From contig JAQFVV010000445.1 in NCBI GenBank assembly GCA_028023455.1, positions 62,001 to 126,000 on the forward strand: 64,000 bases of DNA, read 5' to 3'. The DNA comes from Epiperipatus broadwayi (lineage: Eukaryota; Onychophora; Udeonychophora; Euonychophora; Peripatidae). A program made the translations under genes and the position numbers. Within the stretch, counting starts at the first letter, position 1; every line of letters begins with the position of its first letter. Shown in pieces: positions 1 through 11,521 of this stretch. The notes under the pieces are model-generated. The model made no database searches. It was not told the origin of the DNA and saw only the letters and a list, made by a program, of their open reading frames with translations.

Positions 1-768
1 CCAGTAAATTTAGTGCATAAAAATAACGATGGATTTTAGAAATTAGGTCAATGTTAGTCCTATATTACCAACCAAAGATTGCAGACTTGTGAGGGAAAAA
101 CATGCTAATGATTTTTAAGATTCTTTTCAACCAATCAGGTTTGTTTGTTTTTTTTTGTTCGGTTAAGCTCTGCATTAAATACAAAATGATGAAAATTTGT
201 GCATGTTTAAAATCCACACTGTCAAATTTAATAAATAAATAATTATCTAATTTTTAACATGCATGAAGTTATCTGATAGAAATCTCTACTTCATATGCTT
301 AAGTGCAAACAAAGTTCATTTGCAGCATAATTGGAATAATCATTCTTTATGTACATGCAATTAACTTTTTTAATACACGAAACCCCTATGAATTATACAC
401 TATTTATTTTATTTTAACATTAATTGTGCTAACAAATTTTATCAATGAAGAAGTATAATCACTGTTCTAAGAGCTCTTAAACTGGGCTATTAGAATAATT
501 TCTGTTAAAAAAAAGAAAGATGTATTAAATATGTTGCTTGAACATAATCGGTTATTTAGTGATTCAACTTCAGGAATAATATATATTATTTTTTAATAAG
601 AGACAAGAAATACTTTCATGAAGAAGCACAAATAATAGATTGATATCAATGTTATTTATTAACATAATTTGTTGAAAATTAAGATTTATAAAATACCCAA
701 GTTTTAATAAATATTTCAATGACTATGCTATATCCTAAATAACAGTAATCCACAAATCAGTAACAACT

Positions 769-860
<92 letters not shown>

Positions 861-1495
861 GGTAAGATTAATGAGTCTTCAAATAGCCCACTGCCAATCA
901 CAGGTCTATTTAAGAATCTTTATATAATAACAGTGATGGAAAAAACATTACTCACCAGGTATGGTTTCATGTAGTAAGAATATAAGCTGTTTTTCATCCT
1001 TTTTACTTTTGGTTAATAATAATAACATATTTATGCACTGACCAACTTTGAATCATAGGCTAGCTACAGAAAATCCTGCTTATAAAAAAATTTTAAGCCT
1101 GGTTGGAACTTAAAAAAAAAACTATAAAATTTTATATTGTCAATTGATTGACATGCCCGGGTATAACTTGAGATTTTTTATACTGACATTTTAAAGATAT
1201 GAATATTAATATAAATAAATAACCAAATGCTGATTATTGATATGCAACCCTTATCAATTGTGAGTAAATCATGTAATAAGTTTTTTAAAGTGTGAAAACT
1301 TTAGTAAATGATTTACTATATGAATTGTATGAAAATGATTAGATAGAGATTGTGAAAGATCATTTTTTTGATTTTAAAATTAGATTTATCATGTATATAT
1401 ATATGTTGCCTTGACAACAGTTTGAAATTGTTGATTGTTATCTATATTGGGATTGTCTAAGTGTTGACTGTTTTCTAATGGTTATACATATATAT
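1..1495. other. AT-rich DNA without a recognisable gene
   Basis: No open reading frame of coding character and no known repeat end was found. The stretch is AT-rich and contains one long (TA)n tract (774-857). It ends sharply at the first base of the long direct repeat at 1496. Confidence 0.6.
774..857. repeat. (TA)n microsatellite
   Basis: About 84 bases of uninterrupted TA dinucleotides. Length is expected to vary between individuals and assemblies. Confidence 0.97.
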
Positions 1496-1497
1496 TG

Positions 1498-1527
1498 AAA
1501 CAGTCAGCTTGTACAAGCCAACTGTTT
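1498..1527. repeat. 30-bp near-perfect palindrome at the start of repeat A
   Basis: The two 15-base halves are complementary except at two positions and meet at GTAC. The outer half, starting AAACAGTCAGCTTG, is kept in copy B, but the inner half is lost there. It begins two bases inside the TG terminus, so it may be a terminal hairpin, or one arm may be a chance insertion. Confidence 0.7.
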
Positions 1528-2083
1528 CACCTACTATATACTATAGTAATATTCTTTTATATATAAATACGACCAAATTCTCATATGTCTTATTAATAAT
1601 ACCGTAAAAATCCATCTATATTTAAACTTAAATAATTGTAATCATGTATGTGTGCATATATATTTATATATAGAGAGAAATGTGCATTTATATAGAAATA
1701 AATCTCTAAGATACGCACATATATATTTCTAATAATAATTAAATGAAAAACGGCTCTTAAAATATTAAGATTTCTTTATTTTAAAATATTTATTGAATTA
1801 ATAATATTTGAAATTATATAATTCTGCATATATAAGTAAATTAAAATGGTGAAGTTACATATATAGCAAAATGTTTTTCTATAATGTCAGATTTGTTAAT
1901 CCTTCCTGATATAAAATTGACACAGGTTATATTTAAAATTAAAATTAGAATTAAATTAGAGGATTGCATAAATTACAGCATGTCACTGAGGTTAATTTGA
2001 CCTAATTAAAAGTTTGACAAAGCAGGCTTCCACGATTACTGGCAATAGGCAAATAAACTAAAAAAACTTGTCAAAAACATAAT

Positions 2084-2205
2084 GAAAAGAAAGAGAGGGG
2101 GAAAGATGGATATATAAGATGTGTCAGCCATATTTAGGGGCACTCATTCTAATATTTCAATAAAGTACTGATAAGAGAATTAATAATTATCATGTCGGAG
2201 CAGAG
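2084..2205 (+). promoter_or_regulatory. LTR control region, copy A: purine tract, TATA box, poly(A) signal, PBS-like site
   Basis: A purine-only run (2084-2106) is followed by TATATAAG (2111-2118), AATAAA (2159-2164) and TTATCA ending at 2192. Next comes TGTCGGAGCAGAGG from 2193, which resembles the complement of a tRNA 3' end, possibly leucine. Compact TATA-to-AATAAA spacing is typical of a U3-R region. The PBS-like match is weak because the usual leading TGG is not intact. The same series is present in copy B. Confidence 0.45.
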
Positions 2206-2849
2206 GCTCAAAATCTTGCCTTTCCACCTCCGATAAACAGCTACCTGTTGCCGAGAAGATGTAGTAATAGCCGTAACCACCTAAAGATGTCCTAATATCA
2301 AGAGATAAACTGCCAGCAGAGAAAAGAAGAAAGAGTAATCATTCCTTCAAATTTAAATCTTCAACTAAACTCAAGTCTAAAATGCTAGCTAACTCTAGAG
2401 TAATGCCCATAATAGTTATAATAATAATGTAAACTAAACTTGTTCTAAATGTATTTTGTTTTCTTAATTTAACCTAAAATCTTGCCTGAGTTTTTCCATA
2501 TATAATTTAATCTCTTACCTGATTTTCTGAATTGCATATTGATTAGATAAAACATTTGATTTATTGGATCGAATATCTTATGTCTTGGTTTATGTATTAA
2601 ATTTATTGGTGATTGATTTAGTTTTGCGTATTTTATTTAATTTGTTTAAAATCATTTATATTCAACATTTAATAACTTTTATTAAATAATCTGTTTTAGA
2701 ACAATAATCAAAATCCTCAGTTGTTATACATATATTTTAAGTTAGCGATAATAATTGCTTTCATTAATTATAAACAACTTATAACTTTTAAACTATAAAA
2801 ATCAAATACCAAATAACATTACAGAAACTTCTTTTAAAATATGCTAAAG

Positions 2850-2883
<34 letters not shown>

Positions 2884-4037
2884 CATTTCCTAAAACTATA
2901 CCTAATCTTATTAAATTTTGCTTATTTTATTGTTTGTGCTATATGTATTCAAAACCGGGTTTTATTCGTAATTAAGTCATTAGTGAGAAGTAAATCTAGA
3001 CTCTCACATATATATGTGTGTGTATAATTTCATGTAGATTAATGCACAAACTAAAAACCCTGTTTTGAAATGGATATAATGTCTTAATTGAGATATGATT
3101 ACAAACTTATCAGATAGATTTGCTTTTAAAGATGATATTTAAATGATATCTAGTTGAGATGATAAAATGCAGCATAAATCTATAAATTTATATTGTAATT
3201 TCCTTTACTATGCTGTAGTCCTCCTTAAATAAATAAAAGCCTATATAGATAGCCTTCTAACTTGGATTCATAAAGTTTCCATAATAGTATAATTATAAAT
3301 ACTATCATATGAACTGATACTGAGTAGTTTCATGAAGGAAACTAGATTTATGGTCTTAAATTTTGTTATATGATTATGATGTCAGCGATGTGTATATGTC
3401 CTTCAGAAATGCTATGGCATAACTCACTTATTGCTGCATTTCTTTACTGGGCATACATATTAGGGCTACAGCAGTAAACTTAGTTCAGGCAATTAGCTTC
3501 CTCAGATGAGATTGGTACACAGCTCCCATTCTGCATCCTTAGTAATGTAGCATGAGACTCCCACCAAGCATAAGACTCCCACTTAAATAAATTTCTCGAT
3601 CAGCTGGACAAAGGTCTCCTATTTACAGCAATGAGTTCAGTCAAAGGGAACTGGTGCTTGGTACGAATCCCATGAAAAAGATATGTATATGAGACACAGG
3701 GACCCAGAGTCCTATATGTTTTATATATGCTTTGGTATCTGAATTCTGGCTGCCCATGATCAGTTCAACCCACCATTATAAGTGTTATTTCAGCTTTGAC
3801 CTGAATTCGAATCCAAATTGATAGGCACATTATCTATATAGAGAGTATATTAATTATTCATGCTTAACTTAAATACTATATTCTTTATAATTAATTATAA
3901 TCATTTCCACTAACTACCAAAGCAGATCTATATCCAATTAAAGAGCATAAAATAGGCATAGATAATCAAGAGCAAATTCATTTAGTTATAAAATAATATT
4001 AAAGCTCATGAAAATGTAAATTCAAATTATAATTTCA

Positions 4038-4318
4038 TCACTCGCAAGTGATAGATTCATATATATATATATAGCTAAATAAACTAATTTGTAACCTAGA
4101 AATTACAATCACCTGTGAGTGATTAGAACACTATGTATATATAAATCGGAAGTGCATAAATATTGAGAAACCCAAATATTTATGCGAGTGATTCTATCTA
4201 TATCCTATATATGTGAACCAAACTATGTAAAACTTAACCATATAAAATTATATCTAAAACCATCACATGCATGTGAACCCAATTTTAATGTAAACATCCT
4301 TTAACCACCTGTGAGTGA
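4038..4318. repeat. Cluster of short palindromes, consensus TCACYTGYRWGTGA, copy A
   Basis: Copies at 4038-4051 (TCACTCGCAAGTGA), 4109-4122 (TCACCTGTGAGTGA), about 4181-4191 (partial, GCGAGTGA), 4263-4276 (TCACATGCATGTGA, a perfect palindrome) and 4305-4318 (CCACCTGTGAGTGA). Most contain a CANNTG core. The first is missing from the aligned place in copy B, so some copies came or went after the repeats separated. Confidence 0.65.
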
Positions 4319-4376
4319 GAACAACCATTTAACCATTGTAATATTGTTTATTTATTATTTCAAAACTGAACTTTAT

Positions 4377-4481
4377 GTCTTGCATTGGTGGTCAAGAGGT
4401 CAGCGTGACTGCCTTGCACTTTCAGGCAGTTGCCTGAGTTGCGGATTCTTGTCCCAGCCGATGCTATGACACTTAAAAAAT
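4377..4481 (+). mobile_element. tRNA-derived short SINE inserted in repeat A
   Basis: An insertion of about 105 bp, absent from the aligned place in copy B. It is flanked by a perfect 14-bp target duplication AAACTGAACTTTAT (4363-4376 and 4482-4495), which occurs once, uninterrupted, at 13835-13848. The 5' part holds an RNA polymerase III A-box match (TGGTCAAGAGG), the middle holds a degenerate B box, and the end is CACTTAAAAAAT. Another copy at 42678-42766 on the opposite strand has a better B box (GGTTCGCATCC). It looks like a tRNA-only SINE with a short A-rich tail, mobilised by a LINE. It is not a functional tRNA gene, because the B box here is damaged. Confidence 0.9.
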
Positions 4482-4891
4482 AAACTGAACTTTATTAAAT
4501 TAACATTAAATTTAAATTGATTGTATGTCTTAGTATTGCTCACTGACTCAAAATCATTTCATAGTTTAATAATTATTTATGATTAGTTATTAAGATTTAT
4601 TTTATTGTGTAATTCATAAGTATCCTAGCGACATGATATCTATATAGCTATACTAGCTAAAGTGCTGAAATACCACAGTCTTTTGTTCTACCATTGTGCT
4701 ACTGCCAGCATGTGAAGAAGGGAAATACTGCTGTGGCCTCAATTGTGTCATCCGTAAGGTGGTAAATCTCTGAGCAATGGTAGAGGAACTAGGGTTAAGC
4801 CAGAGTCATGGCTTCCACCACCATAAAACTGGCCAGCCATGGGATGATTCACCAAAGTTCTAGATTTTGTTCTGTGAATGTACATATTTGA

Positions 4892-5661
4892 TTTTTTTTC
4901 TCCTGGATATGCCACCACAACATGAGGCTTTCGAAAATAGACCTATATCTCTGAGATAGAAGATAGATTTTATCTGAATATGGATGCCCATCTGACTTTA
5001 GTTAATTATTCCACCCCTGTAAACATTATTTATTAAAATATGTGGACTATATGTGTAAAAATTTATCCAAGTATGACACCCCACAATATCTTGTATAGTA
5101 CTTAATATAGAATAATATTAATAATAATAGATGGTATATATATAGAATATCAATGTGTGACATAGTAAAATCATTGTATGTAATCTCACCTGCTGATAAC
5201 TGGCACCTGAGGTGATTTTAGGAAACTAAAAATCATCCTCAAATAAATTTGTTGTCAGAGAGAGAGAATAAAAATTATATATGTTTTATAAAAAATTTTA
5301 ATGATAAGTGTGTGAGTCGAGACTAAAATGAATAAGATTGAAACAAAAAGGAAAAATTGGGCAAGATATAAATGAGTAATAGGTGTACAAAATTTCTCAA
5401 ACCACAGGATGTACTAAATAGTAATTCTAATAATTAATAATAATACCCAAGTCAAGAATGAAGAAGCAAGTATGCAGCAACAGGCCAGATATTAGTATTG
5501 AAGGGATATATTATATGCTGATCTAGGTTAATAGTAAAGATAACAATAAGTTGAGGACATCTAGGTAGATGATAAAACAGTGTGGTAGAAAGTACCTAGG
5601 ATAGATCTGTTTGGGAAGGGAAGATGTATAAAATTTGTAGAATCAAAACCCAAACATAGAA
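4892..5661 (+). other. Gypsy internal leader, non-coding
   Basis: Unique sequence between the end of repeat A and the first gag-like reading frame. It has several stops in every frame and no clear primer-binding site at its left edge. TGGATATGCC at 4904 is the closest TGG-initial stretch. Confidence 0.5.
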
Positions 5662-6720
5662 GTGAATGAAGAGATAATGGACAAAGTAGAGGGAATGAGG
5701 GAAGATAGGAGAGAAAAGCCAATTGAGAAAAGAGGAAAAACACTTAGGTTAGGAAAAGAGATAGTAGAAGATGCGGATAGTAGTAATACAGAAAAGGAAT
5801 TAGAAGGTAGCAGAGAGGAAACAGTAGATACGGAATCGGTAAAAAATATAGCATCCGTGAGAAAAAAGCCCAAAGAAGAGATAGATGTAAAAATGGAATG
5901 ACTATTAGCGTCATTTATGGACCAGATGGAAGGAAAAAAGAAGGGATAGGGGATAAAAAGAACAGGATAAAAAGGAAAGGAAAGAGAAGGAAAGGAAAGA
6001 TAGGGAAGAAAAGGAACAGGATAAACAAGAAAGGGCTGAAGACAAAAGGGAAATATTAAAAAAGATGGAATCCATGGTTGAGAGATCAGGAAAAATAATG
6101 AAACAAAGGTTATAAAACATGAAAAAGAGAATGGAAAAACTCACTCTTGAGTGTCAGCAAAGATATAGTAGGGTTCAAGAGCAATGTGAAGCTAACCTAG
6201 CTGCGCATAAAGAAGATATGGCAGGGAATATCTTAAGAGTGTGAGATACAGTAGAAAACTGAGGCACGTTAGTACAGAAAAAAATAGAAATTATCCAAGA
6301 AAGAATAGATAAAACTAAGGGGCAGCGAAGGACCCAAGAAGGAAAATACAGGAACTAAATGAATACTGTCAAAAGATTTATGACAAGCTGTATGAGTTAA
6401 AAAAAAGCTAGAGGCTAAGGAAATTAAAGCTAGCAAGGAGGAGAAAAACTGTTAGTGGGAAGGGTAAAAGGTTTAGAACAGAGCATTGATAAAATAGGGA
6501 AGCAGGAAAAAATATGAAAAGAGGGGGACACCTAGAGAAAATGAAATAGCTATGTTAGCAAACATGGAAGACAAGGAAGATACAGGCAGAAGTAAGGTTG
6601 AGACAAATGTGAAAGGAGTTGATATGGATGCAAGCAATTTGCTGAGAGCAAACAGGGTAGCTGTAATCTCATATTCAACTGAAGGCATGGAGTCCTTAAG
6701 CTCCATGGATTGATAATATA
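5662..6720 (+). pseudogene. Gypsy gag N-terminal region, charged coiled-coil type, broken
   Basis: The first 79 codons are open and rich in Glu, Lys and Arg. The following ~800 bases remain purine-rich and coding-like but shift frame several times and carry stops. Such charged, probably coiled-coil stretches often precede the capsid part of Gypsy Gag. No enzymatic motif is expected or seen. Its position directly upstream of a recognisable capsid-like segment in the same orientation supports the call. The exact start is uncertain because the frame is damaged. Confidence 0.55.
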
Positions 6721-6777
6721 AGGGAAGAGAAGGGAGAAAATAGTTCCAGAGGCACCGAGGTCAACCCACCTTTTCAT

Positions 6778-7342
6778 TTGGCAAAGTTCATTCAAGTAAA
6801 AACATTCAAAGGTGAGGTAGGGGAGAGCCCCAGAGTTCACTTACAAAGCCTAAAAGAACTATTCAGGTTCCAAAATGTAGTTGCCCAAGATCAGGTCACT
6901 CTGGCTGCTCATTATTTATATGGATATGACTTGTCTTGGTGGAAATGTTATGATGAAAATCCCAAGACATTCGAGCAATATGCTGCCGTGCTGCCGAGAA
7001 CCTTTTGGAGTAATGAAAGGCAGCATGCCATATATATAACTGTCCTGAAAAAACAGTACAGCTCAATAACTAGAGACCTATATCCAGTTCTTCATGAGAC
7101 AGGTTGCTCACCTCAGATCCTTAACAGTGTATACACATACAGAAACTCACACCATAAGGCTAATCCAACAAAATATGCCTCCTCCAGTGCAACAGATGGT
7201 GGGAACCCGCATTCAAACAGTAGAAGAAATGGCAGAGTTTCCTACATCAGCAGATTACACACCATTCCCCAAAGAACCATCAGAAATGATCAGGAGAGTT
7301 GAGTCTGTGCCAGGCAATGATAGTATGGAACAATGGATTTAG
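6778..7342 (+). pseudogene. Gypsy gag, capsid-like domain, broken
   Basis: The frame starting at 6778 encodes a retrotransposon Gag-type segment. It has FKGEVGESPRVHL near residues 10-22, an AAHYLYGYDLSWW block near residues 42-54 (the usual small-residue run followed by Trp), and a FEQYAAVLPRTF block. The frame shifts near 7090: the continuing product is read from 7094 in another frame to 7342, giving a Gln-rich tail. No CCHC zinc knuckle is visible. Gag forms the virus-like particle in which reverse transcription occurs. It lies upstream of the protease in the usual order. Confidence 0.75.
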
Positions 7343-7489
7343 ATGGAAACAGAGAGCAAAGACCTATAGCAATAGTCAGGATTGGTCAGGAAATACGATG
7401 AGGCCATTAAACTACAGAGGGTGCCGATAAATAGATCACTAAATCTGACACCCAAAATAAAAGAAAGGAATGAAAAATGAGAACAGGCA

Positions 7490-7891
7490 ATGGGAACAAT
7501 CAGGGAGGTAGTAGGGGAAGTGGAGACATGGGTTTCTACCAGATCCTGCCCCATAGTGACCATTACTATAAATCAAAAGAAAGTGCAAGCCTTAATAGAC
7601 ACAGGTAGTCAGCTCTCATTTATAGTGAAAGAATGGGTGACTGCTGAAGAGGAGAAGGAGTACAAATGGCAAAAACTACTGATAAAATCCTTGCAAATAT
7701 ATTTGGCCAATGGTAGAAAAACACTAATGGAAAACTTCCAAGTATGGTGTGAGATAGCCTGGGGTTCCAAAGAGTTAGGTCATACTTTCTTAGTGATGAA
7801 AGAGCTATTACAAAAAGTAGTGATAGGGGCTGACTTTCTTAGACAGTACAAAGGTGTTATTGACTTTACAAAGAAAAGTAACTCTAGGTGA
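7490..7891 (+). pseudogene. Gypsy aspartic protease (retropepsin) domain
   Basis: An open frame of 133 codons with the retropepsin signature ALIDTGSQLSFI (catalytic Asp at residue 37, then T-G-S). Near residues 110-127 there is a VVIGADFLRQYKGVIDF block, the second conserved retropepsin segment, equivalent to the ILG-D-F motif of Gypsy elements. This enzyme would process the Gag-Pol polyprotein. The active-site motif is intact, but the frame is separated from gag and from RT by stops, so it is scored as part of a pseudogene. The ATG is not a true start; in life the domain would be internal to Pol. Confidence 0.85.
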
Positions 7892-8009
7892 GGAAAGCAG
7901 ACCCATGTACACTGGACATGTACCGCTTAGTGGTGCTAAGTACCTAAATGAGGGAGAGACCGAGCAGCCTATAGGTGAGAAAATAGGGCAAGCAGAATGA
8001 AGTAGAGCA

Positions 8010-8930
8010 GGAGAAACAGAGGAATTAAAAGGGATACTGACCCAGTATAAAAGAATATTTTCCAAAATGCCAGGGGTTATCTTGGGGTATACCCATCATA
8101 TCCACCTCAAGCAAAAGACTTACTTCCAGGTAAAAACATACCTGATCCCCTTCCAATACCAGTGATGTGGATAAACAAATCCAACAAATGACAGAGTGCG
8201 GTATCATCACGAAGGCAGCATCTCTGTACAATAACCCGCTGGTAGTTGTCAGAAAACAGGATGGGTCAGTCCAAATTTTCTTGGATGCTCGAAAATTGAA
8301 TCAATTAACTTTACCAAAGAGGACATCCCACCTAACATAAAGGAAATAAGAAGAGATTGGTAGGCAAAAGGGTATTTTCTACACTAGATCTGACCTCAAG
8401 TTTCTGGCAGATGAGGCTCGATCCTAGAGACAGAAAGTATACAGCCTTTAGGTATAAAGGACAGACACACGTCTTCCGAGTCCCATTTGACCTGGTTAAT
8501 AGTGCCGCTGCCCTAATGAGATGTTTGGATCAAGCCTTCCTGACCATATCAAACGTTATATGTTATATGGATGACATAGTTATAGCATCCTTTTCCTTTA
8601 GTGAACACATGAAGAACCTAAGAGAATTCTTTAAGGAATGCATTAACAAAAACATCACCATCAATATCCACAAGAGCAAATTTATCCCATCAGAAATAGC
8701 ATTCCTAGGCCACATCATAAACCGTGAAGGTGTAAAAATGCACCCAGACAAATAGAGGGATATTCAAGAATTTCCCACCCCAGCCACAAAGAAGAATATC
8801 AAGTCATTCTTGGGTCTCTGTAATTATTATTACCAATTTTACCCCAAGTTTGCCCAAAATACAGCAGGGTTAGTAGAGCTAATAAAAAAGATAGTAAATG
8901 GAAATGGATGAAGGAAAAAAGTTCCTAGAA
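8010..8930 (+). pseudogene. Gypsy reverse transcriptase
   Basis: Copies element RNA into DNA. Fragments are in order but in changing frames. A connection segment near 8025 (LKGILTQYKRIF) comes first. The fingers region at about 8165-8310 has ECGIITKAASLYNNPLVVV. The longest frame, 8357-8755, holds motif A (STLDLTSSFWQ, Asp 11), a motif B relative (RVPFDLVNSAAALMR), YMDD (residues 70-73) and FLGHIINREGV. The catalytic aspartates are all present. A stop at 8755 interrupts the thumb, which continues as IKSFLGLCNYYYQF. The YMDDI motif, FLGH block and thumb are diagnostic of Ty3/Gypsy Pol. Confidence 0.93.
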
Positions 8931-9441
8931 ATGGTCATGCTCAACCATCCAGATTTTAGTAAAACGGTTCTATGTTCAAACAGATTGTAGTCATATGGGG
9001 TTGGGGGCAGTATTGTTCCAAATCCATGCTGAACAACAGAGGGTCTTATATTTTGCTAGAAGGAGGCTAAAAGGGCCAGAAATGAATTACACAGTGACCG
9101 AACAGGAAACCTTAGCTATATAGTATGGGCATGTGAAAAGTTTAAGCAGTTTCTTTTGGGATCTGATATCACCATCATAATGGATCATAAATGTGTGGTG
9201 TTTTTCCATAAAAGCTGTCTGATGAATGATAGTCTCATTCGTTGGAGCCTTTCATTGTAGAAGGTTCAAATTTTGGATAGAATATTGCCCAGCATCCCAA
9301 AACATAGTCATGGATATCTTAAGCAGAAATCCCATCACTATAAAAAGGGAGAATCCACAAATACCCAGGAATGAAAAGGGAATCTTGATGAATATTACCC
9401 AAAAAAGGACAGAAAATAACCTCAAGAACCTACAATTTTGA
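8931..9441 (+). pseudogene. Gypsy RNase H domain and connection
   Basis: Degrades the RNA strand of the RNA-DNA hybrid. In shifting frames one can read a decayed copy of the Gypsy RNase H: a FQIHAEQQRV-like stretch near 9025, a NYTVTEQETLA block near 9090, an LGSDITIIMDHK block near 9170, and FKFWIEYCPASQNIVMDILSRNP (from the frame at 9226). The last block is the hallmark end of Gypsy RNase H (YCPG-NVVADILSR). At least three frame changes and several stops separate these blocks. Confidence 0.85.
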
Positions 9442-9462
9442 CAGGAAAGCTTTCCACCATAT

Positions 9463-10625
9463 ATGAAAATTATTAAAATAAACAGGTATGGGTACTCAGG
9501 GAATGTGAGAGGCAATAGGAGGGGTGGATATCAAATAGAGAATGGTATTTTGCAAGGGAAGATAGGCCATAATAATGGGTCATGGAGAATTATGTTACCA
9601 CCAAAACTCAGAGACAAAGTAATCAACTGCATGCATGAAGCCATTGGACATTATGGGCCATGTAAAACAGAGGAGGCAGTCAGGAGACAGTTTTATTGGC
9701 CTGGAATATATAGATATCCTAAAAGAGTTGTGAAACTGTGAAAACTGTGCCATAAATAAACCTCCAAATAAAGCCTATAATGGTCCATTCAAGTCAGTAA
9801 TGCCTACTAAGCCTAATCAGATTCTTGCTATAGACCACTATGGACCACTGCTGCCTTATAAAAGGTACATATATCTACTTGTAATGTATGATGTGTTCTC
9901 AAAATACATCCAGGCGTACCCAGTGAGGACAGTCAAGACTGGGGAAATGATAAGTTTTACACAGGACACCAATTCCCAAAAGTTCGAAAACCCCAGATGA
10001 TTATTTCTGACAGAGGCACAGCTTTCACATCCTCAGCATGGAGACAGTGGATAAAAGGTCAAGGGATCCAGTATGTACTCACTTCAGTGCCAAACACTGT
10101 CAAATCCATGCAAGTGCATGATGAGAGATCTCGGCAGATTATACAGAACAATAGTGGGTTCTAACCACACAGCCTGGGTCAACCAAACCGAGAATATTCT
10201 GAAAAATGTCAATGGCACGATAAATGAATCACCGGACTCCAGCCTACCAGACTCCACTTTGGAAAAAGATGTCCCAACATCTTTAAAATTCCTGTACCTG
10301 AGGATAAGATTGTCAATCCAAAGGCAGACCAAAAAAGGGCTAGAAGGTGCTTACAACAAGCAGACACCACAGGAATACTTGCTATAAAGCTGCACATAAA
10401 TTTGAAGTTGGTGACCTGGTATGGATGAGAACCATGCAACCCAGTAACAGAGCCAAAAATAAGTTTCACAAATTCTTCCCTTTATACAGTGGCCCATTTA
10501 AAATAAAATCACAAAGGGGCCATAATTCTTTCCTCCTCGAATCTGGGAATAAAGTAATAGGGACGTTTAACTCAAGAAGTTTAAAGCCATGTAGAAGGCT
10601 AGTTTTGACTGCAGATCCTGCTTAG
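9463..10625 (+). pseudogene. Gypsy integrase (zinc-binding, core and C-terminal domains)
   Basis: Inserts the cDNA into the genome. The 9463 frame carries the zinc domain histidines (HEAIGH, residues 58 and 63) and RRQFYWPGI; the paired cysteines (CENC) follow in another frame near 9745. The core begins in the 9800 frame with ILAIDHYGPLLPY (first catalytic Asp, residue 12). The second Asp is in IISDRGTAFTSSAW near 10000, again shifted, and the Glu is in VNQTENILKNVNG near 10185. The C-terminal part, in the frame ending at 10625, has FEVGDLVWMRT and LYSGPFKI blocks and ends GTFNSRSLKPCRR. No chromodomain follows. At least four frame changes make it non-functional. Confidence 0.9.
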
Positions 10626-10918
10626 GGATCTGAAATGTTTGAGAATAAATATGTAGAAATGTATTTAATTTACATGGTAGAATTAGTAGAATATAGTTTT
10701 GCTTGTTTTGTTTGTTTATTATATATATTTGGTGGTAAAGGTTGTGTGATCTCAATAAAGCAGGATATAAGAATGGATAGGGTTCACTGAAATTGTGTTA
10801 AATTGAGTAGAGGATGAGGTAAAATATTTTGGCTTCGTTAACAGAAATTTATTTTGGTGCTCAGAGTAAAAGCATCAAAACATTAAAATTCCATAAATTT
10901 CCCGTGAGTTTGAGGATA
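10626..10918 (+). other. Gypsy 3' untranslated segment
   Basis: AT-rich, with no frame of coding character, lying between the integrase stop and repeat B. A purine-rich run (AGTAGAGGATGAGG, near 10805) lies over 100 bases from the repeat, too far for a normal polypurine tract; only GAGGATA directly abuts the TG at 10919. Confidence 0.5.
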
Positions 10919-11521
10919 TGAAACAGTCAGCTTGAACAATACCGTAAAAACCCGCCTAAATTTAAACTTAAATAATTGTAATCATGTATGTGTGCATATA
11001 TATTTACATATAGAGAGAAATATGCATTTATATAGACATAAATCTCTAAGATATGCACATATATATTTCTAATAATAATTAAATGAAAAATGGCTCATAT
11101 GTGTAACTTTAGACTACATATATGCTAGAAGAATAATGTTAATAGGATTTAAAACATTAAGATTTCTTTATTTTAAAATATTTATTGAATTAGTAATATT
11201 TGAAATTATATAATTCTCCATATATCAGTAAATTAAAACAGTCAAGTTACATATATAGCAAAATGTTTTTCTATAATGTCAGATTTGTGTTTCTAGTCAA
11301 AGCGACACCAGAAAAGTTAATCCAGAAAAGTTAATCCTTCCTGATATAAAATTGATGCAGTTTATATTTAGAATTAAAATTGGAATTAAATTAAAAGATT
11401 GCATAAATTACAGCATGCCAAGGAAGTTAATTTGACCTAATTAAAAGTTTGAGACAGCAGGCTTCCATGATTACTGGCCAATAAGCAAATAAAGTAGGAA
11501 AACTTGTCAAAAACATAATGT

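Larger units (their letters stand above)
1496..4891 (+). repeat. Direct repeat copy A (LTR or LTR plus leader)
   Basis: Aligns by eye along its whole length with 10919-14239, with the same order and long identical blocks. Differences include an ~85-bp segment after TGAAACAGTCAGCTTG kept only here, a deletion near 1752, a deletion near 1890, a SINE insertion at 4377-4481, and several indels at short palindromic motifs. The last shared bases are TGTACATATTTGA at 4879-4891. Confidence 0.92.

Noticed and set aside
4377-4481. tRNA gene
   Set aside because: The B box is damaged, the sequence is flanked by a target duplication and a poly-A-like tail, and it is an insertion relative to copy B. It is a SINE.
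4878-4891. Clean LTR 3' end at TGTACA
   Set aside because: Both repeats remain identical for seven further bases, and the flanks show no target duplication, so this point cannot be fixed as an LTR end.
5561-6144. Leu/Ser/Phe-rich minus-strand frames
   Set aside because: Complement of the purine-rich Gypsy gag region; the plus strand explains the sequence.
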